From assembly GCA_947453945.1 (NCBI GenBank), contig CANGJB010000002.1, forward strand, positions 1-64,000: a stretch of DNA of 64,000 nucleotides. The letters run 5' to 3'. Shown one piece after another: positions 43,666 to 54,581 of the stretch. The position numbers and the translations under genes were made by a program. This stretch comes from Sphingomonadaceae bacterium. GTDB lineage: Bacteria; Pseudomonadota; Alphaproteobacteria; Sphingomonadales; Sphingomonadaceae. Numbering within the stretch: position 1 is the stretch's first letter; every line of letters starts with the position of its first letter. The notes beneath the pieces are model-generated. The model searched no databases and had not been told where the DNA came from. It saw only the letters and a list, made by a program, of their open reading frames with translations.

Positions 43666-45000
43666 TCAGCGTTTCTCGAGCTCGACTTCCAGCTTGCGGA
43701 AGCCGTGGACGAAGTTGGCGCGCACGCGCTTCACATCGCCCGCCACGCGCACGCGCATCCGCCGTTCGTGCATTTCTTCCAGCAGCACGCGCAGCTGCAG
43801 TTCGGCCAGCCGCGCGCCCACGCAGCGGTGAACACCGTATCCGAAAGCGAGGTGGCGCCGCGCATTGGGCCGGTCGACAATCAGCTTGTCCGGATTCTCG
43901 AACACGGTTTCGTCGCGGTTGCCCGAAAGGTACCACATGACGACCTTGTCCCCCGCCTTGATCTGCTGCCCGAACAGTTCGTTGTCCGCTGTGCAGGTGC
44001 GGCGCATGTGCGCCAGCGGCGTCACGAAGCGCAGGCATTCCTGCACCGCATTGGGGATGAGCGAGGGATCGCCTTCCAGCAGCGCGCGCTGATCGGGGAA
44101 CTGATCCAGCGCGTGGACGATGCCGGACATCGTGTTGCGCGTGGTATCGTTGCCGCCCACGATCAGGAGCACGAGATTGCCCATGAATTCCAGCGGGCTC
44201 ATCTTGGCCATGGCGGGCGAGTGGATCATCATCGAGATGAGGTCCGGCGTCGGTGCCGCGCCCATGCGCTGCATCCACAGCCCCTGGAAATAGCGCGCCA
44301 TCTCGGAGAGGATCTCGAAGCGCTGGTCGGAAAGATCGGGCGCCAGCGTCAGCTCCACATCGCCTGCCCAGTCCGACCAGAACGTCAGCAGGCGGCGGTC
44401 CTTCCAGGGAAAGCCGAACAGGATCGCGAGCATTCCGGTGGTGAGCTCGATCGAGACCTTGTCCACCCAATCGAACTTCTCGCCCCACGGCAGGCTATCG
44501 AGCACTTCGCCCGTTCGTGCGCGGATTTCGGCTTCCATCCGCGCGATTTCGGCGGGAGTGAAGGCAGGCGCCACGGTGCGGCGCTGGCCGGTGTGTTCGG
44601 GCCGGTCCATCGCGATGAACATCGGCATCTGCCGCGCGGCCAGCGTGGCCGGGTCCATGCCCGCGGGCGGATCGCCGATGGTGATCCCGCCGTGCTGCCA
44701 GCCAGAGGAGTAAAGCTCGGGCAGCGATTCGACATGCTGGATCGCCTTGTGCGTGGTGACGTTCCAGTAATCGCCATAAGGCGAGCCGATAACCTTGTTG
44801 ATCGGCGCCTTGCTGCGCATCTCGGCAAAGATCGGGCCCCAGCGGTCCTCGACATAGATCGAGGATGCACTCACGTCCCACGGCTGGGTGTGGACCGGCG
44901 CGGCCTGCGGATTGGCGGCGAGCCATTCCTCGTAAGCTTCGATCGCGGTGGGCGAGGTGCGGTAGGTAAACGGGGCTTCGGGGGCGAGCTGCGTGGCCAT
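43666..45000 (-). CDS. Cytochrome P450, CYP153-like
   Basis: A 444-residue soluble P450. The I-helix is LLIVGGNDTTRNTMSG, the K-helix ExxR is ECLRFV, and the heme loop is AFGYGVHRCVGARLAELQLR with the Cys ligand. The GGNDTTRN I-helix and HRCVG heme loop are typical of CYP153, bacterial alkane omega-hydroxylases that need a ferredoxin and an FAD reductase. ATG 45000 is chosen over the GTG/ATG further upstream (45045). No ferredoxin is in the window; an FAD reductase of the right class lies at 48496 on the same strand. Confidence 0.88.
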   Translation of the reverse strand: MATQLAPEAPFTYRTSPTAIEAYEEWLAANPQAAPVHTQPWDVSASSIYVEDRWGPIFAEMRSKAPINKVIGSPYGDYWNVTTHKAIQHVESLPELYSSGWQHGGITIGDPPAGMDPATLAARQMPMFIAMDRPEHTGQRRTVAPAFTPAEIARMEAEIRARTGEVLDSLPWGEKFDWVDKVSIELTTGMLAILFGFPWKDRRLLTFWSDWAGDVELTLAPDLSDQRFEILSEMARYFQGLWMQRMGAAPTPDLISMMIHSPAMAKMSPLEFMGNLVLLIVGGNDTTRNTMSGIVHALDQFPDQRALLEGDPSLIPNAVQECLRFVTPLAHMRRTCTADNELFGQQIKAGDKVVMWYLSGNRDETVFENPDKLIVDRPNARRHLAFGYGVHRCVGARLAELQLRVLLEEMHERRMRVRVAGDVKRVRANFVHGFRKLEVELEKR

Positions 45001-45107
45001 GGCAATCCTTCCGCTGCGGGCGGCTCGTGATCGGCCGCTCTTCAATCGGAGGATACTATCCTTGCAACCTACACTCCTGTCAATAAGCTATCGATTGCGC
45101 GAAACGC

Positions 45108-46340
45108 TTATCGCGCCGGCGCGGCTGCCGGACGGCGAAACCAGCCCCGACTCCCCCGCGCCGGGCCCGATTTCATCACCGTGCGGCGGAACAACTGCGC
45201 GCCCACGCGGATGATCACGCCGACCCACACCGCCTGCCACACCAGCGCCACCACATGCGGCCAAAGCACCGGCGATTGCGCGGCCTGCGCCAGCATCGCA
45301 AAGGGTGAGCTTACCGGAAAGACCTGGCTCGCCGTCTCGATCCATGTGCCCGGACGCGCCAGTGCGTAGCTGGCGAAAAAGAACACCATGAGCTGCATCA
45401 TCGTGACCGGCATCGATAGCGTCTGCACTTCGCGCACCGTGGTCGCCATGCCGCCGATCGAAAGGAACAGCGAGCCCAGCAGGAGATAGGCCATCGCGAA
45501 GTAGAGGAAGCCGAGTCCGAGGAACAGCGGCCAGCCCACCGCGGGTGTCGCCAGCAGCGGCATCGACTTCGCACCGACCACCATGAGCACTCCGTAGACC
45601 GAGCCCCACACCGCAATGCCGACAAGGCTGACCGCGAGCATGGCGAAGAGCTTGCCGAGGAACAGCGCATCCATCGGGATCGAGGCCGCGAGCACTTCAA
45701 TGATCTTGTTGGCCTTTTCCTCGACGAGGTTGGAGAGCACCATGCCCGCCAGCAGCATCGTCAGCAGGAACAGCAACACCTGGCCGGCCTGTGCCGTCAC
45801 CGCAAGATCGACGTGCTGCTTGGCCGCCGTCATGGCGATCTTGTCGGTCGTCACCTCGGGATAGGTGCGCGGACCCGCCGCACCGGCCTCAGCCGCGATC
45901 AGCGCGACTTGCCCATGCCACTCGTCCACGCGTTCCGATGTGGCGGTCAGCACCGGCTTGTCGAGCGTGCCCGTGACCACAGCGGCAAGCTGCGGCGCGC
46001 CCTTCACGCCCTTGCTGGCGAGCACGGTGCGCGCATTGAATGCCTCACCCGGTGCGAGCCGTGCCAGCACGGTGTATTCGGGGACGAAGCCCGCCATCCT
46101 GGGCGCAAGGCCATTGCGCGCGGCAACCAGCTTGTCGCCCTGCTGCGCTGGCATGGCGATGCCGATCACCGGCCTATCGAGATCGCGCGAAACTTGCGCG
46201 CCGATCATCCCGGCCATCGCGCCGATGAACACCGGAAACAGCGGGCCGATCAGGAAGAAGATGAAGGTCTTGGAAAAGATCACCGCGCAGAAATCGCGGC
46301 GGGCGATCACCCAGGCGGCGGTGAGATGGTTGCGGAGCAT
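45108..46340 (-). CDS. ABC-2-type exporter permease (NatB-like)
   Basis: A 410-residue permease. One helix lies near residue 25 (IFFLIGPLFPVFIGAMAGMI), followed by a large extracytoplasmic loop and five helices from about residue 175 (VLLFLLTMLLAGMVLSNLVE; EKANKIIEVLAASI). The E-K-x-N-x-I-I-E-V-L motif is the family hallmark. The partner ATPase is immediately upstream and overlaps by 1 bp. Substrate is unknown; NatAB-type exporters expel Na+ or drugs. Confidence 0.9.
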   Translation of the reverse strand: MLRNHLTAAWVIARRDFCAVIFSKTFIFFLIGPLFPVFIGAMAGMIGAQVSRDLDRPVIGIAMPAQQGDKLVAARNGLAPRMAGFVPEYTVLARLAPGEAFNARTVLASKGVKGAPQLAAVVTGTLDKPVLTATSERVDEWHGQVALIAAEAGAAGPRTYPEVTTDKIAMTAAKQHVDLAVTAQAGQVLLFLLTMLLAGMVLSNLVEEKANKIIEVLAASIPMDALFLGKLFAMLAVSLVGIAVWGSVYGVLMVVGAKSMPLLATPAVGWPLFLGLGFLYFAMAYLLLGSLFLSIGGMATTVREVQTLSMPVTMMQLMVFFFASYALARPGTWIETASQVFPVSSPFAMLAQAAQSPVLWPHVVALVWQAVWVGVIIRVGAQLFRRTVMKSGPARGSRGWFRRPAAAPAR

Positions 46341-47386
46341 CAGCGGCGACCCTTCTTTGAGCCAGTCTTTTCTGCGGCCTGTTCGGCGGCTTCCTGTGCG
46401 GATTCCTCCAGCGCGCGGGCAGCTGCCTCACCGGCAATGGAGACGAAAGCATCGTGCAGGCCCGGCCGCTCGATCGAGAGGCTGAGAATGCCGGCATCGC
46501 CTTCGATCAGCGCGCGCAGCAGCGGCTCGACCCCGCTTTCGGGCAGGGTGAAGAACCAGAAGCGGCCTTCATGGCGCGCATCGGCGGGGAGCGCGGCCCG
46601 CCACGGCCCATCCTGCACGCGGGTTTCAAGACGCACTTGCGGGCGCAGGCGATCACGCGCGGCGTCCACGGGCCCAGCAAACGGCACTTTGCCGCCGGCG
46701 ATGATCGCGATCTGGTCGCACAGCCGCTCGGCATGGGCAATCACGTGGGTGGAGAAGATGACTGTCGTACCGCGCTCGGCAAGGCTGCGGATCATCCGCT
46801 CCAGCTTGCCCTGGTTGAGCGCGTCGAGACCCGAGAACGGCTCGTCGAACACTACGAGATCGGGCTCGTGCACCAGCGTGCCGAGCAGCTGCACCTGCTG
46901 CGCCATGCCCTTGGACAGCTGGCGGATCTGCCGGTCCGCCGCATAGCCGAGGCCGTGCTGCTCCAGCAGTTCGCGGCCCTTTCGGCGCCCATCCTTCAGC
47001 GGCACGCCGCGCAGCGCGGCGAGGAATGCGATGGCCTCGGTCGCCTTCATCGCGGGGTAGAGCCCGCGTTCTTCCGGGAGATAGCCGATGCGGCGCGCCA
47101 CTTCGGTCGGGCGCTCGTGGCCCAGCACGCGGCGATAGCCCGAATCGGGATCGATGATGCCCAGCAACATGCGCAGCGTCGTCGTCTTGCCCGCGCCGTT
47201 GGGGCCCAGAATGCCGTAGATCGCTCCGCGCGGCACTGAAATATCGACGCCATCGACGGCGGTGAAGCCGTCAAAGCGCTTCACGAGGCCCCGCGCCTCG
47301 ATTGCCCAATCCGTGGCGAGGTCAGCAGATGGAGCGTTGTCCAGCACGGGCGTCCCGGTAAAGGAGGCAAAGGGTTCGATCTTCAT
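46340..47386 (-). CDS. ABC transporter ATP-binding protein (NatA-like)
   Basis: A 348-residue ATPase beginning at ATG 47386. Walker A GPNGAGKTT, signature LSKGMAQQ (a degenerate LSGGQ usual in this subfamily), Walker B LVVFDEPFSGLD and H-loop STHV are intact. A C-terminal extension of about 100 residues (DRLRPQVRLETRVQDGPWRA onward) matches NatA-like proteins. Its stop overlaps the permease start (TGATG), so the pair is one transporter. Confidence 0.92.
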   Translation of the reverse strand: MKIEPFASFTGTPVLDNAPSADLATDWAIEARGLVKRFDGFTAVDGVDISVPRGAIYGILGPNGAGKTTTLRMLLGIIDPDSGYRRVLGHERPTEVARRIGYLPEERGLYPAMKATEAIAFLAALRGVPLKDGRRKGRELLEQHGLGYAADRQIRQLSKGMAQQVQLLGTLVHEPDLVVFDEPFSGLDALNQGKLERMIRSLAERGTTVIFSTHVIAHAERLCDQIAIIAGGKVPFAGPVDAARDRLRPQVRLETRVQDGPWRAALPADARHEGRFWFFTLPESGVEPLLRALIEGDAGILSLSIERPGLHDAFVSIAGEAAARALEESAQEAAEQAAEKTGSKKGRR

Positions 47387-47432
47387 GGCACATGCCGTTA
47401 ACCGTAAGCGATGAACGAGGGAGGCAGCAAGT

Positions 47433-48512
47433 TTGGTTAACGGCGCGGAAACCATGCCTGCGCGCAGTGTGACGGCGCGCATCAAAGCCGAGGCCGAACG
47501 TCTGGGCTTTGCGGCTTGCGGCATCGCGCCTGCCGCCGATGATCCGGTGCGCGCCGCGCGGCTGGAACAGTGGCTGGCTGAGGGGAACCACGGCGCGATG
47601 GAGTGGATGGAAACCCGCTTCGATCACCGCAAGGGCCCCCAATCGCTTTGGCCGGCCGCGCGAAGCGTGGTCGCGCTGGGCATGAGCTATGCTCCCGCCG
47701 CCGATCCGCTCGCGCTCGCCGCCGCCACAGACCGCGCGCGCATATCGGTTTATGCGCAAGGGGCGGACTATCACGATGTGGTGAAGCGGGCGCTCAAGGC
47801 CCTCGCGCGCTGGATCGTGGCCGAAGTGCCAGGGGCCGAGGTCAAGGTTTTCGTCGATACCGCACCGGTCATGGAAAAGCCGCTGGGCCAAGCGGCGGGC
47901 ATCGGCTGGCAGGGCAAACACACCAATCTCGTCAGCCGCACGCACGGTTCGTGGCTGTTCCTCGGCGCGATTTACACCTCAATCGCACTTGAGGTTGATG
48001 CAACCCACGGGAATCACTGCGGTTCCTGCACCGCCTGCCAGACGGCCTGCCCGACGGACGCCTTCCCCGCGCCCTACCGGCTGGATGCGCGGCGCTGCAT
48101 TTCCTACCTCACCATCGAGCACAAGGGGCCGATCCCGGTCGAATTTCGCGCCGCAATGGGCAACCGCATCTACGGCTGCGACGATTGCCTTGCGGTCTGC
48201 CCGTGGAACGGCTTTGCCGGTGCGGCGAGCGCCAACAAGGCGTTCCTGCCCCGTGCCGAACTCGCCGCCCCGCGCCTTGCCGAACTGCTCGCGCTCGATG
48301 ACGCGGCCTTCCGCGCGCTCTTCGCCGGCTCCCCGATCAAGCGCATCGGGCGCGACAGGTTCGTGCGCAATTGCCTCTACGCCGCCGGCAACAGCGGCTT
48401 GGCTGCGCTGATGGCCCCGGTGCAGCGCCTGCTTGCCGATCCAGATCCCGCCGTGGCCGATGCGGCGAGCTGGGCGCTGGATCGGCTGGTGGAGGTTATG
48501 CCAGTTCCTTGA
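47433..48512 (+). CDS. queG: Epoxyqueuosine reductase
   Basis: A 359-residue enzyme for the last step of queuosine tRNA modification, using cobalamin and two [4Fe-4S] clusters. Ferredoxin motifs are [16 protein letters not shown] and [10 protein letters not shown] with their partner cysteines. The QueG domain carries [18 protein letters not shown] and the C-terminal HEAT-like repeat ([20 protein letters not shown]). The TTG at 47433 has GAGGGAGG 8 nt upstream; ATG 47454 is the alternative. It ends 17 bp inside the convergent reductase gene. Confidence 0.94.
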   Translation: MVNGAETMPARSVTARIKAEAERLGFAACGIAPAADDPVRAARLEQWLAEGNHGAMEWMETRFDHRKGPQSLWPAARSVVALGMSYAPAADPLALAAATDRARISVYAQGADYHDVVKRALKALARWIVAEVPGAEVKVFVDTAPVMEKPLGQAAGIGWQGKHTNLVSRTHGSWLFLGAIYTSIALEVDATHGNHCGSCTACQTACPTDAFPAPYRLDARRCISYLTIEHKGPIPVEFRAAMGNRIYGCDDCLAVCPWNGFAGAASANKAFLPRAELAAPRLAELLALDDAAFRALFAGSPIKRIGRDRFVRNCLYAAGNSGLAALMAPVQRLLADPDPAVADAASWALDRLVEVMPVP

Positions 48513-49734
48513 GCGGCGTGCCCGCATCCGCCAGCTTCTCCGGCGCGATTACTGCGCCGGCTTCTACCAGCTTGCGGCCCTGCACATAGTCTTTGACCAT
48601 GTTCACGCAATCGAGCGCGATAACCTTGCCCGCCTTGAGGTAGATCACCGAGAAGCTGCGCGTCGCGGGATCGCCGCGTGTCACCACCGCATCATGCCCG
48701 GTCGAAAGCCCCACGGTCTGGAGCTTGAGGTCATACTGGTTCGACCAGAACCACGGCACCGCGTGATAGGCCGCCTCCACGCCGCAGATCGTCTTGCCCG
48801 CGACAGTCGCCATGTCATTGGCGTTCTGCACGGATTCGAGGCGGATCACCGCGCCATCGGCAAAGGCGTTGGCATGCGCCGCGCAGTCGCCGATTGCATA
48901 GACATCAGGCAGCGAAGTGCGGCACTGGCCATCGACCAGCACGCCATTGGCGCCTTCCGCCCCCGCCGCGCGCAGCGGTTCCACGCAAGGGATGATACCG
49001 ATTCCCACGATCACCAGATCGGCGGGCAGCACGGTGCCGTCCGCCAGCTTCACGCCCGAAACCTTGCCGCCTTCGCCGACGAGGGAATCGACCATCACCC
49101 CGGTGCGCAGATCGACGCCGTGCGCGCGGTGCTCGGCCTCGTAGAACGAGGAAAGCGCCTCACCCGCCACGCGCGCCAGCACGCGCGGCAGGGCTTCGAG
49201 CAGGGTCACGTGGCAGTCCAGCTTGGTCAGCACGGCCGCCGCTTCCAACCCGATATAGCCGCCGCCGATCACGACCGCGCGCTTCGCACCGGCATCAAGC
49301 TCGCCCATCAGGCGGTCCACATCTTCGCGCGTGCGCACGGCATGGACGCCGGCAAGGTCTGCCCCGGCGCACGTCAGCTTGCGCGGATCGCCGCCCGCCG
49401 CCCAGATCATGTGGCCATAGCGCAGCGTCCGCCCATCGCTCAGCGTCGCCACATGCGCCGGCGCATCCAGCGCTGTCACTTCGGTGCCGAGCATCATGGT
49501 GATCGCCTTGTCCGCCCAGAATACTTCCGGCCGGATCATGATCCGCTCGAAGGTCTTCTCGCGCGCCAAGTATTCCTTGGAGAGCGGCGGCCGCTCGTAG
49601 GGCAGCTCCGGCTCGCGTCCGACCACAAGGATCGAACCGGCAAACCCGTTCTGCCGCAGCGCGATTCCCGCCTGCGCGCCACCGTGGCCCGCCCCGACAA
49701 TCACCACGTCCGCTGCCAGATCCGTCTCGCTCAT
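48496..49734 (-). CDS. FAD-dependent ferredoxin reductase (putidaredoxin-reductase type)
   Basis: A 412-residue flavoprotein. FAD fingerprint [22 protein letters not shown](P)H fingerprint [16 protein letters not shown], and a third signature [12 protein letters not shown] are all present. The C-terminal reductase domain ends in [16 protein letters not shown]. This is the class that feeds bacterial P450s and dioxygenases through a ferredoxin. The CYP153-like gene lies 3.5 kb away on the same strand, making them candidate partners. Confidence 0.93.
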   Translation of the reverse strand: MSETDLAADVVIVGAGHGGAQAGIALRQNGFAGSILVVGREPELPYERPPLSKEYLAREKTFERIMIRPEVFWADKAITMMLGTEVTALDAPAHVATLSDGRTLRYGHMIWAAGGDPRKLTCAGADLAGVHAVRTREDVDRLMGELDAGAKRAVVIGGGYIGLEAAAVLTKLDCHVTLLEALPRVLARVAGEALSSFYEAEHRAHGVDLRTGVMVDSLVGEGGKVSGVKLADGTVLPADLVIVGIGIIPCVEPLRAAGAEGANGVLVDGQCRTSLPDVYAIGDCAAHANAFADGAVIRLESVQNANDMATVAGKTICGVEAAYHAVPWFWSNQYDLKLQTVGLSTGHDAVVTRGDPATRSFSVIYLKAGKVIALDCVNMVKDYVQGRKLVEAGAVIAPEKLADAGTPLKELA

Positions 49735-49838
49735 GCCCGCTCTCCTTGTATGAGCGCGGATTTGGCGAAAATGGCCGCTGCGTCAACTGGCCGGGGCCAG
49801 ATTGTCCGTCTTTGCCCAATCCGGCCCGGCGCAGGAGA

Positions 49839-52800
49839 CTACCGCGCCAGCAGGGTGCGCGCCTGGCTCGCCAGCTGCGCCAGCATCGCGGGCGCCACGC
49901 CAGCGGTTGCCTGCGCGCGGCCTGTGAGCGCCCGGAAATTGCGCACCGGTGCGGCTTGGGCTTCGAGCCACTGCGCCACGGTCGCCCCCGGATCCTGCCC
50001 AGCCGCGCGGGCCAGGAAGTCGAGCCGCATCTGCTGGAAATCGCGCGCGAGGCCAGCCACCAGCAGCCGTTCCCACGGATCGGACGGGCTCATCCGGCTT
50101 GCCGCCTGCTGCGCCCAATCGAGCCCCAGCGCGGAGCCTAGCGCCGAGAACGCCGCCGTCAGTGCTGAAGGCTCGGTCCCGCGCGCTGCGGCCAGATGGG
50201 CAAGGCCGATCGCCCCGTCCATATCGACGAGGTGCGCGATGCGCTGGGCCACATCGGGCGAGGCACTCACCTCTGTCAGTTCGGCCAGCAGCCGCCGCGC
50301 TTGGACCTTGGCCTCACCCTGAAGCAGTTCACCGGTAGAGGCGGAGAGCTGCGAAACGCCTGGCGTCAGCTCGGCGATGGGCAAGCCGGGCGTCAAGCTG
50401 CCATGGCTGGCACGCAGCACATCGGCGATATGGCCGCGCAGCGCCTCGGCGATGCGGGCATAGAGCGCGAGGCGCACCTGTTCGGGCATGGCCTCACCCT
50501 CGGGTCCATCGAGCAGCGCCCAGATGCCCCCCAGATCAAGCAGGCGCTCCGCCGCCACGAACGCGGCGGCAACTTGCGCCAGGCTACACCCCTCTTCCTC
50601 GACCAGTTCAAAAGGATGCACCGGCCCCAGATCGTTGACGATCCGATTGGCGAGCTTGGTCGCGATCAATTCGCGGCGCAGGCGATGCGCGCGGATGTCT
50701 TCGGCATAGGTCTCTCGCATCTGCGGCGGGAAAGCGGCGAAAAGCTGATCTTCGAGCACGGGGTCATCGACCACCGGGCTTTCCTCCAGCGCGCGCTGCA
50801 GCACCAGCTTGGTGCTGGAAAGCAGCACTGCCAGTTCGGGCCGGGTGAAGCCGTGCCCGCCAGCGGCGCGGCGCAGCATGTCTTCGCTGCTTGCGAGGCC
50901 CTCGGTCTTGCGATCGAGGTCGCCGCTTTCCTCCAGCACATCGACCAGCCGCGCAAAGGCGGGCGCCGCGCCCGGCCCGCCGCGCTCGGCAATCGAAAGC
51001 GCCAGCGCCTGCAGCCGGTTGTCCTCCAGCACGAGCGCGGCGACATCGTCCGTCATCGCGGTGAGCAGCGCAACACGCCCCGGCTCATCCAGCCGCCCGG
51101 CACGCTTGGCGGAGGCGAGCGCGATCTTGATGTTGACCTCGTTGTCCGAACAATCGACGCCGGCCGAATTGTCGATGAAATCGGTGTTGATCCGCCCGCC
51201 CCGGCCTGACGCGCCGATCAGCGAATACTCGATCCGCCCGGCCTGCGTGGTGCCAAGGTTCGCGCCCTCGCCGATCACCCGCGCGCGCACTTCCTCGCCG
51301 TTGATGCGCAAGCCATCGTTGGCAGGATCGCCCACCGCCACGTTATTTTCAGCGGATGCCTTCACATAAGTCCCGATACCGCCGAACCACAGCAGATCGA
51401 CCGGCGCCTTGAGGATCGCGGTGATCAGCGCTTCGGGATCGAGCTCTGCCGCCTCCAGCCCCAGCAGCGCGCGGATCTCGTCCGTCAGCGGAATCTGTTT
51501 CATCGTGCGCGGGAAAACCCCGCCGCCCTTGGAAATCAGCGCCTTGTCATAGTCGTCCCAGCTCGAACGCGGCAGCGCGAACAGGCGCGCGCGCTCGGCC
51601 CAGCTCGCCGCCGGATCGGGCGCGGGATCGATGAAGATGTGCCGGTGATCGAAGGCGGCCACCACCTTGAGCGCTTTCGAGAGCAGCATCCCGTTGCCGA
51701 ACACGTCGCCCGACATGTCGCCGCAGCCCGCCACCGTGATCGGCTGGGTCTGCACGTCCACGCCCAGTTCGCGGAAGTGGCGCTGCACCGAAAGCCAGGC
51801 CCCGCGCGCGGTGATGCCCATGGCCTTGTGGTCATAGCCCTTGGAGCCGCCGCTCGCGAACGCATCGTCCAGCCAGAAGCCGCCCGCCTCGGCGATGGCA
51901 TTGGCGATATCGCTGAACGTCGCGGTGCCCTTGTCCGCCGCCACGACGAAGTAGGGGTCCTCCCCGTCGCGGATGATCACGCCTGCGGGATGAATCACCG
52001 CGCCATCGACGATATTGTCGGTGACAGAGAGCAGCGTGCGGATGAACACTTCATAGCTGGCGCGCCCCTCGGCCAGCCACGCATCACGCGCGCGGACCGG
52101 ATCGGGGAGCTGCTTGGGATAGAACCCGCCCTTCGCGCCCGTCGGCACGATCACCGCGTTTTTCACGCGCTGCGCCTTCATCAGGCCCAGCACTTCGGTG
52201 CGGAAGTCATCGCGCCGATCCGACCAGCGCAGCCCGCCGCGCGCGACCGGGCCGGCCCGCAAATGAATGCCCTCAACGCGCGGGGAATAAACGAAGATCT
52301 CGCGCCACGGCACGGGCCGGGGGAGGCCGGGCACCAGCGCCGAATCGATCTTGAACGCCAGCGCCTCGGCAGCGGCGGGGCTGAACGCATTGGTGCGCAG
52401 GATCGCCTCGGCCAGCGCGCGGAACTGGCGCAGCAGGCGATCATCGTTGATTGCCGCCACCCCGGCCAGCCCGGTGCGGATCTCTTCGGCAAAACGCGCT
52501 TCGGCTTGCGCGCGGTCCTCGGCAAAGGCCGGGTCATGGCGCGCCAGAAACAAGCCAATCAGCCCGCGCGTCACCGTGGGGGCACCCCGCAGTGCGTCCA
52601 CCGCCGTGGCGATGGAGAAGGTCATCCCCGCCTGCCGCAGATAGCGATACCACGCGCGCATCCAGTTCGCGCCGCGCGCGGTGAGCCCGGCGGTCACGAT
52701 CAGGCGATTGAACTGGTCATCCTCCGCCGCGCCGTTGAGCACGGCCGCCAGCGATTCCTCGATGGTCTCGCCCCGCTCCAGCAGCGCCTCGCCATCGATC

Positions 52801-54581
52801 CCCTCAGGCAGGGCAACAAGGAAATCATGGATGAAGCCCAGCCGCCCCTTGTCGAGCGCGGTCGGCACTTCCTCCAGCACGCGGAAACCGAAATTCTCCA
52901 GTACCGGCACCGCGTCCGAAAGCACGATAGCGCCCTCGCGCTGATAGAGCTTCAGGCGGAGGCCCTCCTCGCCCGGCAGGCGGTGGAGCTTTACTGCGCG
53001 GCGCGGCGCGCCCGCCTGCGTCAAGGCGCGCAGCACGCGGATATCGACAGCCGCTTCAGCCGGGCCATACGTGCTGCGGTATCCCACCGGGAAAGCATCG
53101 GCATAGCGCGCAGCGATCGCGGCGGCGCGGGCAGCATCCTCACCCTTGGCGAGTTCGGCTTCCACTGCCGCGCCCCAGCCGCGCACCATAGCCTGCAGCG
53201 CGGCATCGAGCGCAGCCTCGTCCGGCACGGCTGACCCGTCGCGAATATCGATCACGAAGCGCATCAGCGCCAGCGTGCTGCCCTCGACCGAAAGGCTCCA
53301 GTCCAGCACCGGCGCATCGGTCGCCTGCTCCAGCATGGCCGCCACGCGCAGCCGGAGCTCGGTCGATTGCGCATCGCGCGGCAGCCACACGAACGCGAAC
53401 AAGTGGCGGGCGAGCGGCGCCGCGACGAGTGCCAACCGGGGCCTTGGCCGGTCGATCAGGCTCATCATGGTCGTCGCCACGCGTTCGAGATCCAGATCAT
53501 CGAAGCTGATCAGCAGATCGTGCGGCAACGCGGTCAGCGCATGGGCCAGCGCCTTGCCGGCGTGCCCATTGGACGAGAAGCCGAACTTGTCCATCAGCGC
53601 TTCAAGCTGGCTGCGCATGCGCGGGATCCGGTCCGGCGTGGCGGCGAGCGCGGCGCTGGTCCACACCCCGGCGTGCACCGAAAGCGCGACGACCTTGCCG
53701 CCTTCCAGCATCGGCACGATGAACAGATCGAGCGGCACGCGGCGGTGCACCCGTGCGATGTGGTTGGCCTTGACGATGAGCGGCGCACGCGGGGCCCCAA
53801 GGCCGGCGGCGCTGCCGCGGTCCCCCAATCGGTCGAACCAGGCGAAAGCGCGGTCGTAGCTGGCCTTGGCCAGCAGCGGCGCATCGCTGGCGCGGCAGAT
53901 GCCGAGCGCCTCGCCTTGCGTTCCGCCTCTGTGTTGCACCACGTGGCCGAGCTGGGTCAGCATCCCCTCGGCCAACCAGCGCAGCAGCGCCGCGCCTTCC
54001 TGATCGGGCAGAGTGCGCGCATCTTCCTGCATCGCGGCCTGCATGCGCGGCCAATCAGCCACGGCGGCATGAACGTCGGCCAGCGTGGCATGGAGCGCGG
54101 CATCCAGCGCGCGCCGCTCGCGCGCATCGACACGCTCGGTCTCAAGGTAGATCATCGATTCGCGGCGTTCACCATGCGCCTCGCCTTCAGGCAGACCGAT
54201 CAGATTGCCATCCGGATCGCGCCGCACGGCAACCACGGGGTGCACCAACCGGTCAATCGCCAGCCCCTGCGCCGAGATTGCCCCTGCAATCGAATCGACC
54301 AGAAAAGGCATGTCATCGTTGATCACCGCAATGCGCAAATAGCGCGCCCCGCCCGCTGCGCCCGATTGGCCGCCAATGCTCTCGATGGCGATGGCCGGCT
54401 CCGCGCCGGTGCGCTTGGCTGCGGCCGCAAGCGTGAAGCGGGCCGCACCGGCCAGCCGCTCCGCCTCGATCTCCTGCGCTTCGGCAGGCAGCAGCGACGC
54501 GGCAAAGCGCATGGCGAGCTGCGCGGCGAGCCCTTGGGAAAGAATCGCGTCCGCGCCCGAATCGGCGGTCTTGGTAGCCAT
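49839..54581 (-). CDS. NAD-specific glutamate dehydrogenase, 180-kDa class
   Basis: A 1,580-residue enzyme that deaminates glutamate to 2-oxoglutarate with NAD. Length and order match the large L-GDH class: N-terminal ACT-like regulatory region (residues about 60-500), a catalytic core with KNAVIVPTGAKGGFYPKQLP, GVIIRDGEDPYFV, GGCGDMSGDVFGNGMLLS-like and WFGGIGTYVKAS, and a long C-terminal helical domain. The ATG at 54581 has AGGAG 6 nt upstream; the 54608 alternative lacks one. This enzyme sets glutamate catabolism and nitrogen balance in alphaproteobacteria. Confidence 0.95.
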   Translation of the reverse strand: MATKTADSGADAILSQGLAAQLAMRFAASLLPAEAQEIEAERLAGAARFTLAAAAKRTGAEPAIAIESIGGQSGAAGGARYLRIAVINDDMPFLVDSIAGAISAQGLAIDRLVHPVVAVRRDPDGNLIGLPEGEAHGERRESMIYLETERVDARERRALDAALHATLADVHAAVADWPRMQAAMQEDARTLPDQEGAALLRWLAEGMLTQLGHVVQHRGGTQGEALGICRASDAPLLAKASYDRAFAWFDRLGDRGSAAGLGAPRAPLIVKANHIARVHRRVPLDLFIVPMLEGGKVVALSVHAGVWTSAALAATPDRIPRMRSQLEALMDKFGFSSNGHAGKALAHALTALPHDLLISFDDLDLERVATTMMSLIDRPRPRLALVAAPLARHLFAFVWLPRDAQSTELRLRVAAMLEQATDAPVLDWSLSVEGSTLALMRFVIDIRDGSAVPDEAALDAALQAMVRGWGAAVEAELAKGEDAARAAAIAARYADAFPVGYRSTYGPAEAAVDIRVLRALTQAGAPRRAVKLHRLPGEEGLRLKLYQREGAIVLSDAVPVLENFGFRVLEEVPTALDKGRLGFIHDFLVALPEGIDGEALLERGETIEESLAAVLNGAAEDDQFNRLIVTAGLTARGANWMRAWYRYLRQAGMTFSIATAVDALRGAPTVTRGLIGLFLARHDPAFAEDRAQAEARFAEEIRTGLAGVAAINDDRLLRQFRALAEAILRTNAFSPAAAEALAFKIDSALVPGLPRPVPWREIFVYSPRVEGIHLRAGPVARGGLRWSDRRDDFRTEVLGLMKAQRVKNAVIVPTGAKGGFYPKQLPDPVRARDAWLAEGRASYEVFIRTLLSVTDNIVDGAVIHPAGVIIRDGEDPYFVVAADKGTATFSDIANAIAEAGGFWLDDAFASGGSKGYDHKAMGITARGAWLSVQRHFRELGVDVQTQPITVAGCGDMSGDVFGNGMLLSKALKVVAAFDHRHIFIDPAPDPAASWAERARLFALPRSSWDDYDKALISKGGGVFPRTMKQIPLTDEIRALLGLEAAELDPEALITAILKAPVDLLWFGGIGTYVKASAENNVAVGDPANDGLRINGEEVRARVIGEGANLGTTQAGRIEYSLIGASGRGGRINTDFIDNSAGVDCSDNEVNIKIALASAKRAGRLDEPGRVALLTAMTDDVAALVLEDNRLQALALSIAERGGPGAAPAFARLVDVLEESGDLDRKTEGLASSEDMLRRAAGGHGFTRPELAVLLSSTKLVLQRALEESPVVDDPVLEDQLFAAFPPQMRETYAEDIRAHRLRRELIATKLANRIVNDLGPVHPFELVEEEGCSLAQVAAAFVAAERLLDLGGIWALLDGPEGEAMPEQVRLALYARIAEALRGHIADVLRASHGSLTPGLPIAELTPGVSQLSASTGELLQGEAKVQARRLLAELTEVSASPDVAQRIAHLVDMDGAIGLAHLAAARGTEPSALTAAFSALGSALGLDWAQQAASRMSPSDPWERLLVAGLARDFQQMRLDFLARAAGQDPGATVAQWLEAQAAPVRNFRALTGRAQATAGVAPAMLAQLASQARTLLAR

